A stretch of 64,000 nt of DNA, from NCBI GenBank assembly GCA_030077755.1, contig JAQJZZ010000010.1, forward strand, positions 5,084,001 to 5,148,000, written 5' to 3'. The position numbers and the translations under genes were made by a program. Source of the DNA: Filosporella fistucella. Lineage: Eukaryota; Ascomycota; Leotiomycetes; Helotiales. Positions 53,521 through 64,000 of this stretch are shown piece after piece (the first letter of the stretch is position 1; each line of letters begins with the position of its first letter). The notes below the pieces were generated by a model, which worked only from the letters and a program-made list of their open reading frames with translations, was not told where the DNA came from and made no database searches.

Positions 53521-55021
53521 CCTTGCGAGAAGGCAAATTGTTTCCTCCACGCTCGATGATAGCTCTAGTAGATGGTAGTTCTCAGAAATCTAAAGACATG
53601 TATGAATTGACTGACTTTAGTTATGTGAAATTCTTGAGATGTCAGTTCCGCTGTGCAATATTAAACGAGGAGTGATAAAAGTAGCAAAAGTCTGCAAGTA
53701 AGTGCTATTTGTTTGGTAGATGAGTGTCCGAGAAAGCGACCTTTGAATTCACTATAAATATTAATGGCGAGGAGTATTGAGCAAATGAAAGATGGTCAAC
53801 ATCTAGGTTATTCTGATAACAAATACATGTTTTGCTTACGCAAGTAACCTAATGATGCTTCTGATCTAAGGTGCAAAATCGGTTCAAGCTTGAGGCTTCT
53901 GCAACCTGACAAATGCGAGTGGGCAGATTGCAATCTTGACCGCCGACATGAAATAATTTTAAACACCATTCCATTTTCGCAAAAGATATCGTGAATCTTG
54001 CCTTGGAGGAGCTACCACCCTGACGTTACATAATCACACAAGCATCAAGAAGTTCCTCATCCTGCTTCGAGATTCCTTTTCTCTTCTTCTCTACAGCCAC
54101 TTTCGTTGAGTCGAGCAGATCTTCCCAATACATATTGTCCATAACCCCGCTTCTATTGTTCTCGAAAACCTCCGCAATGATTCGGGGATAGTCTTGATCA
54201 TCGTCATTCGAGGCCATAACGAGTTTAGTCAAAGATCCCCTTTTCTCTTTCATCATTGCTCTTTTGTACCTCCGGATCTGGATTTTTGGATACAAGCTGC
54301 TGAAATGCTGAGCGGGCAGCTGTTCTTGCTTCAATGACCAGTTGGAAGAGCCTGTAAATCGTAGATGGACTGGGTGCGATATGTTCCGCTATGAGCTTCG
54401 AAACTCGTACGAGAGCTGAGACCGAAAGCTAGCCAGTAGTATTTGCTGCCAAGGGCGGCTTTGAGGAAAGTAGTTTCAGGATGGAATTAGAAGCATTGAT
54501 CATCCAGTATATGGGATACCTCGTGTCTCACTTGTATCGCAGGTACGAGTTCTGATCTGCCATTCTTCATTGCTGCTTTGGTGAATTTAAGATGGGGGTG
54601 GTAGGTGAGTTTCCATTGGCGGGGTAAATGAAGCTGAGAACGCGACAATTGGGACCGCAACCGTGATAAATGTAGTGCATTGGTGGAAAGACTAGGTGAT
54701 GACTTAGCAATTCCACCCTTGTTCTACGATTTGGAAGTACCTATCCATTATCAGAGCCACCCGGCTGAATAGGGAAGTCTACTTATTAATGGAATTCTAC
54801 TACCAAGGCTGTTTCAATGGGGGCGATGTCTCTGCTTTACCAATACTGGGGCTGCCTAGCCTGCTCCTGTGTACCAGGTGTGAAACCATATCTGCTGGGA
54901 CAGATTCATGTTGCATAATCCGTATCTTGTCTACTGAGCGCCGACAAACAAATATTCTGTTGTAGAGGATCAAAAGTTCGTAATAGTAAGTTAGGCGTTC
55001 TTCAATTCCCTGCTAACAGAA
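53521..55021. other. Intergenic region, no convincing gene
   Basis: A short minus-strand frame at 54026-54259 (about 77 residues from its first ATG) is acidic and Lys-rich with no domain; it may be a remnant or chance. Nothing else is supported. Confidence 0.4.
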
Positions 55022-55836
55022 TTACTTCTTCGCCCCTAAAAACTCAAGCTCTCTCCTTTTCCCCCAGGTATCTGAAGGATTAAATCTCCAAACTCCCCTG
55101 TGTTTTCTCTCGAACCAGTGATGCACCAATGGCCTCACAAAACCAGGTACTTCAGGCCACGTAAACCCCTCTTCATAACTTGTATCATGTGTACCCATCA
55201 CAATAGGGAACAGTACTGCCTAGTTAAATGTTAGTAAGTCCAAAGCACGTCTTGCTGATTAGAAAGTTGATAGCTTGCCTTATCACCACTTCTCAGTTTG
55301 CCCTCAAACACATTATACGCTTTCAACAATGCAGCACTATCATAGTCCTTGAGTGCCAACAGAGTTCCAATCTCTTCTCTCAAATGCAGTGTCAATGTAT
55401 CACCAAATCGGTCGATAATGCCACGCATCTCGACCCCACTATATCCCTCTACCCCTTTCTTAGCGAATCCCGATAGCTCCATCAAGCCTCCCATAAACGC
55501 TTCATGTTGCCTAACATTTGCGCTCATCAATCCTTCTACTCCAGAAATTCTCTCGATATCTGGGAAGAAAAATTCCTCCTCATAGTCATGGTGCTCGTTT
55601 ATCCAGCCGCACCAGAATTCAGTGTATTTGAGAAGATCTGCTACGTCGCTGGGAGAAGTGACATGAATGCATTGTTGATAGATCGAGTTAAGACCTCGTA
55701 AGATTCCATTATGAGCGCATGCCATGTCTCGAGCAATGTATAAGGAAGAGTGGAGTTTTGAAATGTCTTGACCGCGACCTGGGGTCGGAATCAAAGAGAA
55801 AGGGCTATCTGCCCATGGCTGCGTTTCGGTAGACAT
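55022..55836 (-). CDS. Hemerythrin-like HHE domain protein
   Basis: Exon 1 (55836-55279) and exon 2 (55219-55022) are joined across a 59-nt intron with a GC donor (AAG/GCAAGC...CTAAC...CTAG), giving 251 residues. The four-helix HHE cation-binding domain shows MACAHNGILRGL, INEHHDYEEEFFFPDIE, RQHEAFMGGL and LHLREEIGTLLAL. His and Glu ligands for a di-iron site are in the usual helices. After the intron the chain continues VLFPIVMGTHDTSYEEGF and ends with a Trp-rich segment (FERKHRGVWRFNPSDTWGKR) shared by fungal members. Bacterial and animal HHE proteins bind O2, NO or regulate iron; the fungal role is unknown. Confidence 0.88.
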
Positions 55837-56721
55837 ACTTGATACTTTGCTCGAAAATTGATAGATGAAAGTGAAATCTCATGGGACACAGTATCACATA
55901 TATAGAAATTTATATCTATGTCCATTGAATAGTGAGAGGAGGTGAGACTGAGTGGCTAGCTACGATAAATGATTGGATGTGGCGCCGAGGCGTCTTACTA
56001 ATCTCAGCCATCAGAGTTGGTGGAGTGAGGGCGTTTTCCTATTTGAGCATTTCTTACCGCCACATTTGGATGACTGCATTATCAAATGAATTTTCAGAGG
56101 GCTGAAAACTGTGCAAAGGCAATTGGCCATTGCAAGTAACTTGCAACATCTCAAACAAGGTAGTGCAGCAACTGCATTAACCAATCGTTCATAATCCACA
56201 ATCATCTCGATGATACTTGCCTCAAGTCTTCGAGGATGTCCTTGAAGAATCATCATGGTGTTGCCATCAGTGCTGAGCCTATTGTGCCGTTCTACTGTCT
56301 TTTTCAAAGCATGCCACAAAATCTGCACCTTTTGAAAACGCTGGACTTTCGTGAGACTTGAGGAGACATGCACATAAAGGGTATGAAAGTTTTATTCAAA
56401 TTTGGTGCGATTTGAATTCATTTTTAGATAAGCAATATTTAGAAAGTGCAGTGAAGAAGATTCAAAAGTGTCGTGCTGCACGGTGTAAAAGGGGAAGCTC
56501 CGAAACCGAGCTAGGATGCCACTAAATTGCGGCAATACCAGCGTCGATGCCCTGACAGAGGGTGCTAACGTGGTAAGGTATCACTCCCACAGGAACGTCA
56601 CGCAAAATGCAGGATTCAACGTCAAAAATTATCGATCAAATTCAAGAACGATTCAGTGCTATAAATATGTGGTTTCCCACGAGAAACTTGTCGCTGCTGA
56701 GTGATATGCCTTGTGAGATAA
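55837..56721. other. Intergenic region, no gene seen
   Basis: Between the hemerythrin-like gene and the EthD gene. A minus-strand frame at 56011-56373 is Cys-rich but has no domain or splice support. Confidence 0.4.
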
Positions 56722-57220
56722 GAAACACCAAGCCAACAAAATGGGGACGAAGGAAAATATGTTGCATTGACCATCTTTCAGAAACGCAATCCGAATATGA
56801 CAGAAGAAGAATTCCACAAGCATTGGACAGCAAAGCATGGTCCACTAGCAAGCGCTTGGTTTCAAAGGAATGGACTCTTAGGGTATACACAAGTAAGTTT
56901 CAAATCATGCGATACGTTTCCTGGCTCATCTCGAGCAGTGCCATACGCCTACCAGCACCCGCAACCTAGCTGCGAGCGTAGTCGAGGAGTACGGATACGA
57001 GATGTCTCCATATGATGGCCACGTTGAGATACTTCTCAAAAATGTGGAAGACTTGAAGAAAGCTGTTCAAGATCCGGAATACCCTGTCAAAGTTGCGCCA
57101 GATGAAGCGAAATTTATGAATCAAGTAAATTCGATGGTGACAGTAGGGTGGGAGGAAGTATATTTGCGAGATGGAGAGATCGTTGGGATTTATAGTGAGG
57201 GCAAATCGCGGTACACTTAA
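56722..57220 (+). pseudogene. EthD-domain gene lacking a clear start
   Basis: Two exons, about 56722-56892 and 56939-57220, are joined across a 46-nt GT-AG intron and give EthD sequence: GKYVALTIFQKRNPNMTEEE, FHKHWTAKHGPLASAW, then after the intron CHTPTSTRNLAAS, VEILLKNVEDLKKAVQDPEY and a closing DGEIVGIYSEGK. The region matches fungal EthD dehydratase-like proteins of about 140 residues. The frame is open back to a TAA at 56719 with no ATG ahead of the conserved start. The nearby ATG at 56741 is one base out of frame (ATG GGG ACG AAG GAA). Either a base was lost next to the start, an upstream exon exists (for example an ATG near 56666 with a weak donor), or translation starts at the internal ATG in NPNM. 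Its end lies 95 bp from the convergent modin-like gene. Confidence 0.6.
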
Positions 57221-57315
57221 CCAGATTAGTGCAAATACGGCCGGTTGGGGTGAGGTAAATGCTTGTGATTGTAGTAGATATATATGCAAAGATAGCTGTG
57301 AAAACGAATGGGGTA

Positions 57316-59190
57316 TCAGCCAATGTAAACAGGCAGCTGGCTTCCGAAATACTGAATCGGGACTCTTTCGCCAGGAACAAAGAAATGACAAGCTCCCCAG
57401 CACATTGCTCTGAGCATCATGACGACCCAGGCATCGACAATCATCTGGCGGTCAATAAAGCCAGTCTTTCGCATCTCTTCAACCACTTTCCCTAAATTGC
57501 GGAAGTACCCGTCCACATCGGCTTTATAATCTTGTCCAAGGTTCCGCTGCATGCTGGTCTCTCCGTCCTCAGCGAACATCAAAAATCTGATATGAATACC
57601 AAGTAAGGTGATGTACCGAAATGTGGGCTGTTGTTCCCAATCATGGAGCAATTTGGTCAAGACATAAACTTGTTCATGCACCGCATCTAAATAGGCTGAA
57701 TTCCGCGTCACAGTCCAAGGCTCTGGGTGTATACAGGATTCATCGGTGCCATCCCATATGTCGAACCTCGCTCCAATATCACGACAAAAACTCAGGACAC
57801 GTTGGGTCTGCTCTCCAACGTCTCCGTGGTGAATTCTAATGTGTTCTTGGAGGCCCTCTCTAAAAGCTTTCCGCCCAACAGGGCTTGATGTCACTCCACA
57901 TACATTGTCGCTCGGTGCCGGGATTTGAACAAGAGACGAACCTCGATATCTAGCTGGAGGAGTGGTGAACGCGACCAGATCAGCAATTCGAAATTGAAAA
58001 TCCGGGTCCTTTTGCAAGCGCTTCGTGAGCGCGATCGAAGACTCTCCGCTACGATCGAGAAAGGTGAGAGCTTTGATTATCTCCTGCTGAGTCGAAACAC
58101 TCATATCCGGGATTCCAAGATCACATTCACCTCTGAGGACCCCGCAGCCAAGTCTATCCGCTCGTGCTCGAGGAATGTATATCTCCTCTCTCTCCTCAAC
58201 AATTGAACCCCGTTGAGCTGGACGGCGCAGATTATGTTCGGCCAATCGAAGTCGTTGGTGTTGCCCAGTGTACGAATACTGAAGAACAATTCCTAAGGAT
58301 CTCACGACCGTCGAGGTGATGATATGAGAGTGCCCTTCCGCCCTCAAGATCCCATCTGCTGGTCGGAAATCCTTCCATTTCATCCCCATTCTCCTAGCAA
58401 TGATAGCAATATCCGATAAAGTACTCTTGGCCAGGGGCCTCACTACATCTGGCGCTGCAACGAGTTAGCTCACTATTTCTTGCAAATTGCACGAGCATGT
58501 GGGCCTGAATCCATTTGGAGTCTTGCAACACGTACTTCAATGCATATTTTTTTCTCGTGGGGATTAATTGAAAATGCACCTACGTTGAAAATCCCAGCTT
58601 CGCTCTCTGAAGATGAGGACTGGGAGACGCACTTTGTATGGTGGAAAATCGACGGGATCACCAGCAATCCGTTCTTTGCCCAGAGTAGCTTGAGAACTTT
58701 CGTGCACCCAATTTAGAAATGGAACCCAACATGCAATATCGCCTCTATCACTCCAAGTTTGTTTCGTATCAGATGTCACTTTTTCTGGGCATGTATGAAC
58801 AGCACCATGATAAGATTGGAGTTGGGGACCATCTGCAATCCACTCTCCTTCTTCACTTAGATCCCCTTGTTCTGACAATTCCAATGGCACCAAGCTCTTT
58901 TCTCTACTCAAATTACTTCCCGTCAGCACCACTTGCCCTTTCCTGCTCAGAGCACCATCGCCAGCGAGAAAAATTTCCGGGGTGGTATACAGTGTCTCGA
59001 ATCTGAACTCCCTCCAACGCCAATGCAGTCGGGTTCTTTTAGCATACTCTCCCATAACGGATTTATGACAGCGTCTGTAGCCATCTGCTGTTGCGAAGTA
59101 CTGCCCCAGTAATTGACCGACGGCTGTGAGTAGTGCGACAAGTGCGATTGACAATGCAGCAGCCGCAATAGTTGTATCTGAGCCAGACAT
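57316..59190 (-). CDS. Modin-like fungal protein
   Basis: Exon 1 (59190-58584) and exon 2 (58454-57316), joined across a 129-nt GT-AG intron with a GCTAAC branch, give 581 residues. An N-terminal hydrophobic helix (IAAAALSIALVALLTAVGQ) leads into YFATADGYRRCHKSVMGEYAKRTR and HWRWREFRFETLYTTPEI, the conserved opening of the fungal family annotated as modin after a Podospora growth-control gene. PDVVRPLAKSTLSDIAIIARRMGMKW follows the intron. It is probably anchored to a membrane by the N-terminal helix. Molecular function is unknown. Family naming is from memory of this opening and should be checked. Confidence 0.7.
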
Positions 59191-60049
59191 TGCGATAGTA
59201 TTTCGGAAGAGAGCAAGCCCTTGATCATTTGACTATGAATATCTATATGTTTCATCCGTAAGACAGCTTCTGAGATGCCAAAATTTAGGGTGGTTTGAAA
59301 TTTAGGGGCTGATAGGTTCATTACAAGACATTGCAGTGCGCTGAAAATTTGGCTGTAGCGGTGAATGTATGAGTGCTACTCATGATGGCAATACGCTGCG
59401 ATGAAGCGACTTTGTTGTGAGGTTTGAAGATGCCGTCTGCATGTGTAGAAGTGAGAAAAACATTCCGGTGAGATTTGACCACAGCAGCCTCACCTCGGAA
59501 CTTCCACTAAGGAGCGGCTGGAAGATCATCACGTGTATATCACGTGTTAACATTCTACCAGTTAGAGGGTTTATTCATTTTGAACACCCAGCATTTGCAC
59601 TTGCTTCTCTCCCGATATATGCTATAAAAGCTTAATAAAAATACAGCAATCAAGTTGGCAATTTTGTGAGGAGAAAGGCGTCATACATATGTGTCAAGAG
59701 CTCGTCAAACAGTAGTTGCTGAGGTACTAGGTACCACACCCGGTAGTCACAAGCTACATATCGCTGAATTTGTAGAAATTATTGAATTTCAGGCCGCGGT
59801 CACTCATGCTACAGGCTTTAACACCGAGACTTAGTCCCTGAAAGTCGATGATTAACATTGCACTGCGATGTATCAGTAGCTGAATCGCGGCTGGAGGAAC
59901 GCCCTTTCTGATTGGTGAGCTTCAGCCGTCAGGCAACACTTCCTCGCCCACTTCCTCTCAGCTTGCCTTGAACCCAATTTCATCACAATCCCGACTTCAT
60001 TCTCGATAACCTCACTGCGTTATATTTTGAATGATCTGATGAGTACATC
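59191..60049. other. Intergenic divergent region
   Basis: Promoters of the modin-like gene (minus) and the DUF7730 gene (plus). No coding signal is recognised. Confidence 0.45.
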
Positions 60050-60924
60050 ATGGCAAGAACAAGACGACGCATGAATATCCCGTACTCTCCCTATCGAAGA
60101 AGATTGCGGCCACCAACCCCCTGGTATCTCAAGCCATTTCACAAATTAGGCCTCTACAAGCCGCCTGTTTATGGTAGAAAAATCCGCTCCGGTTGTGTAA
60201 GTAGAGTCTGGGAATATTACCCCGCGCTCCAGGAACCACCACGGCGTAGGAGACGAGAAAGAAGTCTCTCGGTATTCTCCCTTCGAAAACTGTCCTCCAC
60301 AAATGACGTCTCAGACTGCCAGTCTGGCTCCAGGCTAGCTAGATTGCCGTTTGAAATTAAGCAGATGATATGGAAGCTGTGTCTATGCGATATGACTTTC
60401 AGATGGGACATGGACAGCAAGAAAATTGAGGCTGTAATTTTTTATGGTGATGCAAAAGAAAAAACGAAGAGAGGACTTCTAAGCATCCCCCTATCATGTC
60501 GACAATTGTGAGTTTTCGTATTGCCGAATAGAAATTCGTGATTAATGCGTGTATTAGGTATCTCGAAACAATTGGCATGCTTTACAGTGAAAATGCCTTC
60601 AAAATTACTGCTGATCGTTTTCTATATCTTGATCACTGCATTCTGCCTCAACGCATCAACCAGATTTGTCATTTGCGGTTGCACTGGAATTACGATGAGC
60701 ATCCTGCACTAGAAACAGAGTGGGTAGGAGTTTGGGAGAATCTGAAGCGTATGACGGGCTTGAAAAGTTTGACGATAGACTATCTGCCAACAAGTGATTG
60801 GGAGGAATTATGGTCAAACATGGAGTCGATTGAAAATGCGAGGTTAGAGCTGTCCAGAAGGTTGGCTTCCTTCGAGATCGTACCGAGGGTTCGAAGAGAG
60901 TATTTAGGTTCACCGTATCAGTAG
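60050..60924 (+). CDS. DUF7730-like protein
   Basis: Exons 60050-60507 and 60558-60924, joined across a 50-nt intron, give 274 residues. A basic, Arg/Pro-rich N-terminus precedes RLARLPFEIKQMIWKLCL, RGLLSIPLSCRQL and, across the join, YLETIGMLYSENAFKI. This is the LPxEIRxxIW...CRxxY...LYSENxF order of DUF7730/2EXR-related fungal proteins. The function is unknown. It converges on the HET gene with 163 bp between the stops. Confidence 0.72.
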
Positions 60925-61087
60925 TATATATACTGCAAAATCAACTGAAGCAAGAAGTATATCGTTTATCTTGAAATTAGCTGTTGCAGATACGTGATAG
61001 ATGAACTATGTATTCCAGTTCTGAAAGTCAAAAGGTAGACCCTAAATCTGTCTACTGCTCTACTCAAAGACATGGATTTGACATGCT

Positions 61088-63297
61088 TCATACAAGTTCG
61101 AACTCCCGGCTCCCAACTTCTACACCATATTTATCCCTCAAGCCCTGCCCATTCATGAACCCGTGTAGATAGATCTCTCCCACGAAATCCCAAGTGCCTT
61201 CCTCACGCTCTCTCAAAACCACAGGAATATTGCATCCGAAAAGTACGCAGACTACATCCCCTTTTCTTGCTCTACAAGGAGCCATCCCCAGATATCCCTT
61301 TTCAGTAACAGCCAGTCGTCGCGCCATTGTCTGGATGGTGTACCAGAACCGCGCTAAGAAACTTTTCTGGTCGGTGCTAGTCTCGAAGTTCATTTTCCTG
61401 AGAGGTCTTGAACTGAATGAGATAGCATGATTTCGGAGTGATTTTCCATGAATCATTAAATGTTCGTTCAATTCAAACCATTGAAGGAAAGTTTGGTTGA
61501 TGTTCATTGAGTCTGAGACTGGAAGGTCCTGGACCGAAGAAGCAACTCTTTTGGGATGAGTGTGCTTCTGTGACAGTACTGCCAGACAGAACGATACCAA
61601 ATCATCGGTAAAATGACCTGGTGGAAGTTTCTCGTTCAGATATCTATCAATCCTGTCAAGCACTAAACAGTGGGCCACTGTTTCCATGAGCTCAAGGCTC
61701 GATTTAGTTGATGGACTCGACAATTCTTCAGAAACTGGAATAGAAAGAGGATTCGATCCACAGTTGATGTGCGACGTCGACTGGTAAATCTGTAGATCCG
61801 GATTCGATTCGACAAATTTTTCCCGATCTGCGTCGACATGTGCTGTACCTCCCAGACCGTCGATGATATCTACCACAACCCCCTGGCAGATGAATCTCCT
61901 ACCACTTCCAGAGAAGCGAAACTTCGCAGTAACATTGCCAGATGCTGCGTATCTCGTATAGTGCTCAAATGATTCCAACGGCCGAAAGTTCCCAATGCTT
62001 GACTGCGAGCCTTGACATGCCATAACAGGAATTACCTTGCTCTCTACATTCGCTCTCCAGTCTGGTACCCATGACGGTAATGCAGTTCCTATCACCATCC
62101 TTGGAGAATAGTGGTTGAACAGATGAGCGTAGCAAATGATATCAAGATTACGATATTTCTCCACATATGCTCGCACCACATTTGTGTAGATCTCATCAAC
62201 GGACGACTCATAATCTGGAACACCGAATACCTCACAGTCTTGGACAAGACCCCTGACTGAGTAAACTCTATCCCTCTCATCTGTCGTCTCGCAATCACTC
62301 ATATAAGCCATCATAGCAACAAGTTGCATGGGCTTGTCCTTCTCTCTGTACCATTGATCAATACGCCTCCTTCCCCATGCCAATTTGAAAGCTCTTTGTG
62401 ACATCAGTCCGGACTCAGTGGATTGTCCGCCATTACCAACACCTGATAGATATATGGCGTACATCGCACTCTTGAATTTGCTTCTTTGGATGCCTTTGCT
62501 TCCACAGTACAGCACCAGGTCCTCCGGAATAATGAATTCTTGCAATGTCCAGACCCTCCTCCACCACGGTCTAAGAAATAATCTTTCAATTGCCTTCCAA
62601 TCCACGCCACTTCCTTTTTCACGTAGACGAGGGAATGCAGCAGTATCAACCACACTCCTGCCGTTCTTAGTTGTCGTGTGTTTCCATCTCTCCCTGAACA
62701 GTAATTGCAGAGAATTTATTGCTCCAGAGCAGTCCTCTGCTCCTTCAAAGCTGTTATCAACCTCATCTCCAAGCCAGACAACCGTCCGTCTGGCCATAGC
62801 ATAAATCTGTGCCATGATTTTGACCTGGGCACCTCTTTCCTGTAAATTATCTTGGTCGATGCATATAGAGTCTATCCACCACCACACATCTCCATCAAGA
62901 CCCCGAATGGAGAGAGCGTTTTGAAGAAATGAGTAAACACTATCTAAGATGGGGACCTTATATCCATTTATTATGAGTGTGTTGGATTTTGAGTTTGTCG
63001 GCGGGCCCCACTGCAACAGGTTAGCATTGTGCTTTGTTACGTCTTGAATATGAGTGAAGGTTAAATCTGCTTGGGAAATGAAAGAATTCCTTCACAGCAA
63101 AATTCTAGGGGAAAAAAGGAAGAGTGCGACAGTACAGTGTAGGAAAGCGTTATGAAGTTCGGGCGGTGAGGGGAGTGAAGGGGGAAGGGAAGCAGCTCCC
63201 CATCCCATGCCTTGGCACTACTGCTTTTGCTTAGACGCAGAAGACGTATGGTATCCAACGGCTGATAGAGCAGCTCTGAGGGATGGCCGTTCTCCAT
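61088..63297 (-). CDS. HET-domain (heterokaryon incompatibility) protein
   Basis: Exon 1 (63297-63136) and exon 2 (63010-61088), joined across a 125-nt intron, give 694 residues. The HET domain begins near FITLSYTWGPP at the join. It continues with VWWWIDSICIDQDN (about 100), ERGAQVKIMAQIYAMARRTVVWLG and WWRRVWTLQEF. The C-terminal segment GYLGMAPCRARKGDVVCVLFG is the usual HET tail. HET proteins cause cell death or growth arrest when genetically different hyphae fuse; the domain is a distant TIR relative. The start is the in-frame ATG at 63297. No partner domain such as NACHT or WD40 is fused. It sits with the modin-like and DUF7730 genes in an accessory stretch. Confidence 0.92.
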
Positions 63298-64000
63298 GAT
63301 CTGGATTTTGCTCAGCTCGTCGTTCACGTGACTTGAAAATCAGAGTACCTAAATGCAAGTGGAGTCTAAGGAATAAGAGCACATGTTATTGTTTTGATGA
63401 ACGCAGAGAAGGAATCGTGAGTAGACTGCAGAAAAACACACATTTAGAGGTGAATATCGCATAAATGCAGCCTGGCGAGTAACTTTTTCAAAGATGTCGT
63501 GGGCTGACCAGGTATACTTCCAGATCCTGCATGCAGTCTCAGCCTCACTAATGTGAAATTTCGGAACGTAGCACACCCATCTCCGCACACCACAATTCTA
63601 TTTGGAGTTGACCCTATTGAGAGGTAAGTCATACTTGAAGTTGATAAAGGGGTTGTAGGTGTGCAATTCAATGCCCAGAGTTATCATTAAGCGGAGCCCC
63701 TTTAATGGATTTACATCACGTGGAGCTCATGCCATATACTGTCAAGGTCACCAAGTTGGCTGCTAGTTGTAGTATCTAATCTTCCCATGACGCTAATATC
63801 ATGTTTATATCTACTAGAGCTTGTTCAGTAAGTCAACGTCAGAATCATGAAGGATGCTATATGCATCACGTGCATATAAGTTCGCTATCCTCGGCAAAGT
63901 GAAAAATACCTGGTGCTGCACTTTTCAGACCACCCATACGAGCTATACAAAGCTTATTTAACTTCTTTTTATTCAAGACAGGTGCTGCTGCATGGAAGTT
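63298..64000. other. Right-edge region upstream of the HET gene
   Basis: Promoter of the HET gene plus AT-rich sequence to the window edge. Short minus-strand frames at 63349-63671 have no domain. A gene could start beyond the edge. Confidence 0.4.

Noticed and set aside
54026..54334. Minus-strand acidic frame, possible small gene
   Set aside because: The first true ATG leaves only about 77 residues; no domain, no neighbours suggesting a role.
56011..56373. Cys-rich 120-residue minus-strand frame
   Set aside because: No signal peptide, no domain, no supportive splice or promoter pattern.
57900..57970. tRNA-like GGGATTTGAAC text
   Set aside because: It lies inside the modin-like coding exon, and no matching acceptor or D-arm sequence is present.
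58473..58579. Possible extra exon inside the modin-like gene intron (segment with YVLQDSKW)
   Set aside because: Joining 58584 directly to 58454 gives SWDFQPPDVVRPLA in frame, matching the family; adding the segment does not.

Overview
This window comes from a filamentous ascomycete (Pezizomycotina). A Leotiomycete is my best guess, but that is an inference. Most genes are interrupted by short introns (about 45-65 nt) with GT-AG ends and CTAAC-like branch sites. The gene families are typical of moulds: HET, 2EXR, RTA1-like, EthD, a modin-like protein and FMO-DUF6314. Exon joins were rebuilt by eye, keeping the reading frame and family conservation.

1-13 kb is mostly housekeeping. It holds a Sel1-repeat protein (Nif1/Dsf2-like), a broken quinone-reductase-type MDR gene, a small EthD protein, the Uba4/MOCS3 sulfur-carrier activating enzyme, the ribosome-biogenesis factor Slx9, a 3-dehydroshikimate-dehydratase-like TIM barrel with a frame problem at its intron, and a NEDD8-specific C48 protease with tiny exons.

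13-22 kb starts with a 1548-residue gene whose layout (helical N-terminus, PH-like fold, long disordered middle, C-terminal coiled coil) suggests the meiotic axis protein Red1/SYCP2. A 1.6 kb gene-empty block and a decayed Ulp1-like protease gene follow.

22-29 kb holds MCM7 and PEX1, divergently transcribed from a promoter with an MluI cell-cycle box.

29-41 kb carries a secreted neutral ceramidase, a small Kre9/KNH-like secreted protein, a short-chain dehydrogenase, two divergent 2EXR genes and an RTA1-like membrane protein.

41-51 kb has the most unusual gene: a 1082-residue intronless secretory protein made of repeated Cys-pair and hydrophobic modules, several preceded by Lys-Arg sites. 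It looks like a Kex2-processed precursor. Next come an FMO fused to a DUF6314 domain and a Dal5-type MFS transporter.

51-64 kb is accessory: lineage-type hypothetical genes, a hemerythrin-like protein, an EthD gene with no clear start, a modin-like protein, a DUF7730 gene and a HET-domain gene. No tRNA, rRNA, CRISPR array or intact transposon was recognised.
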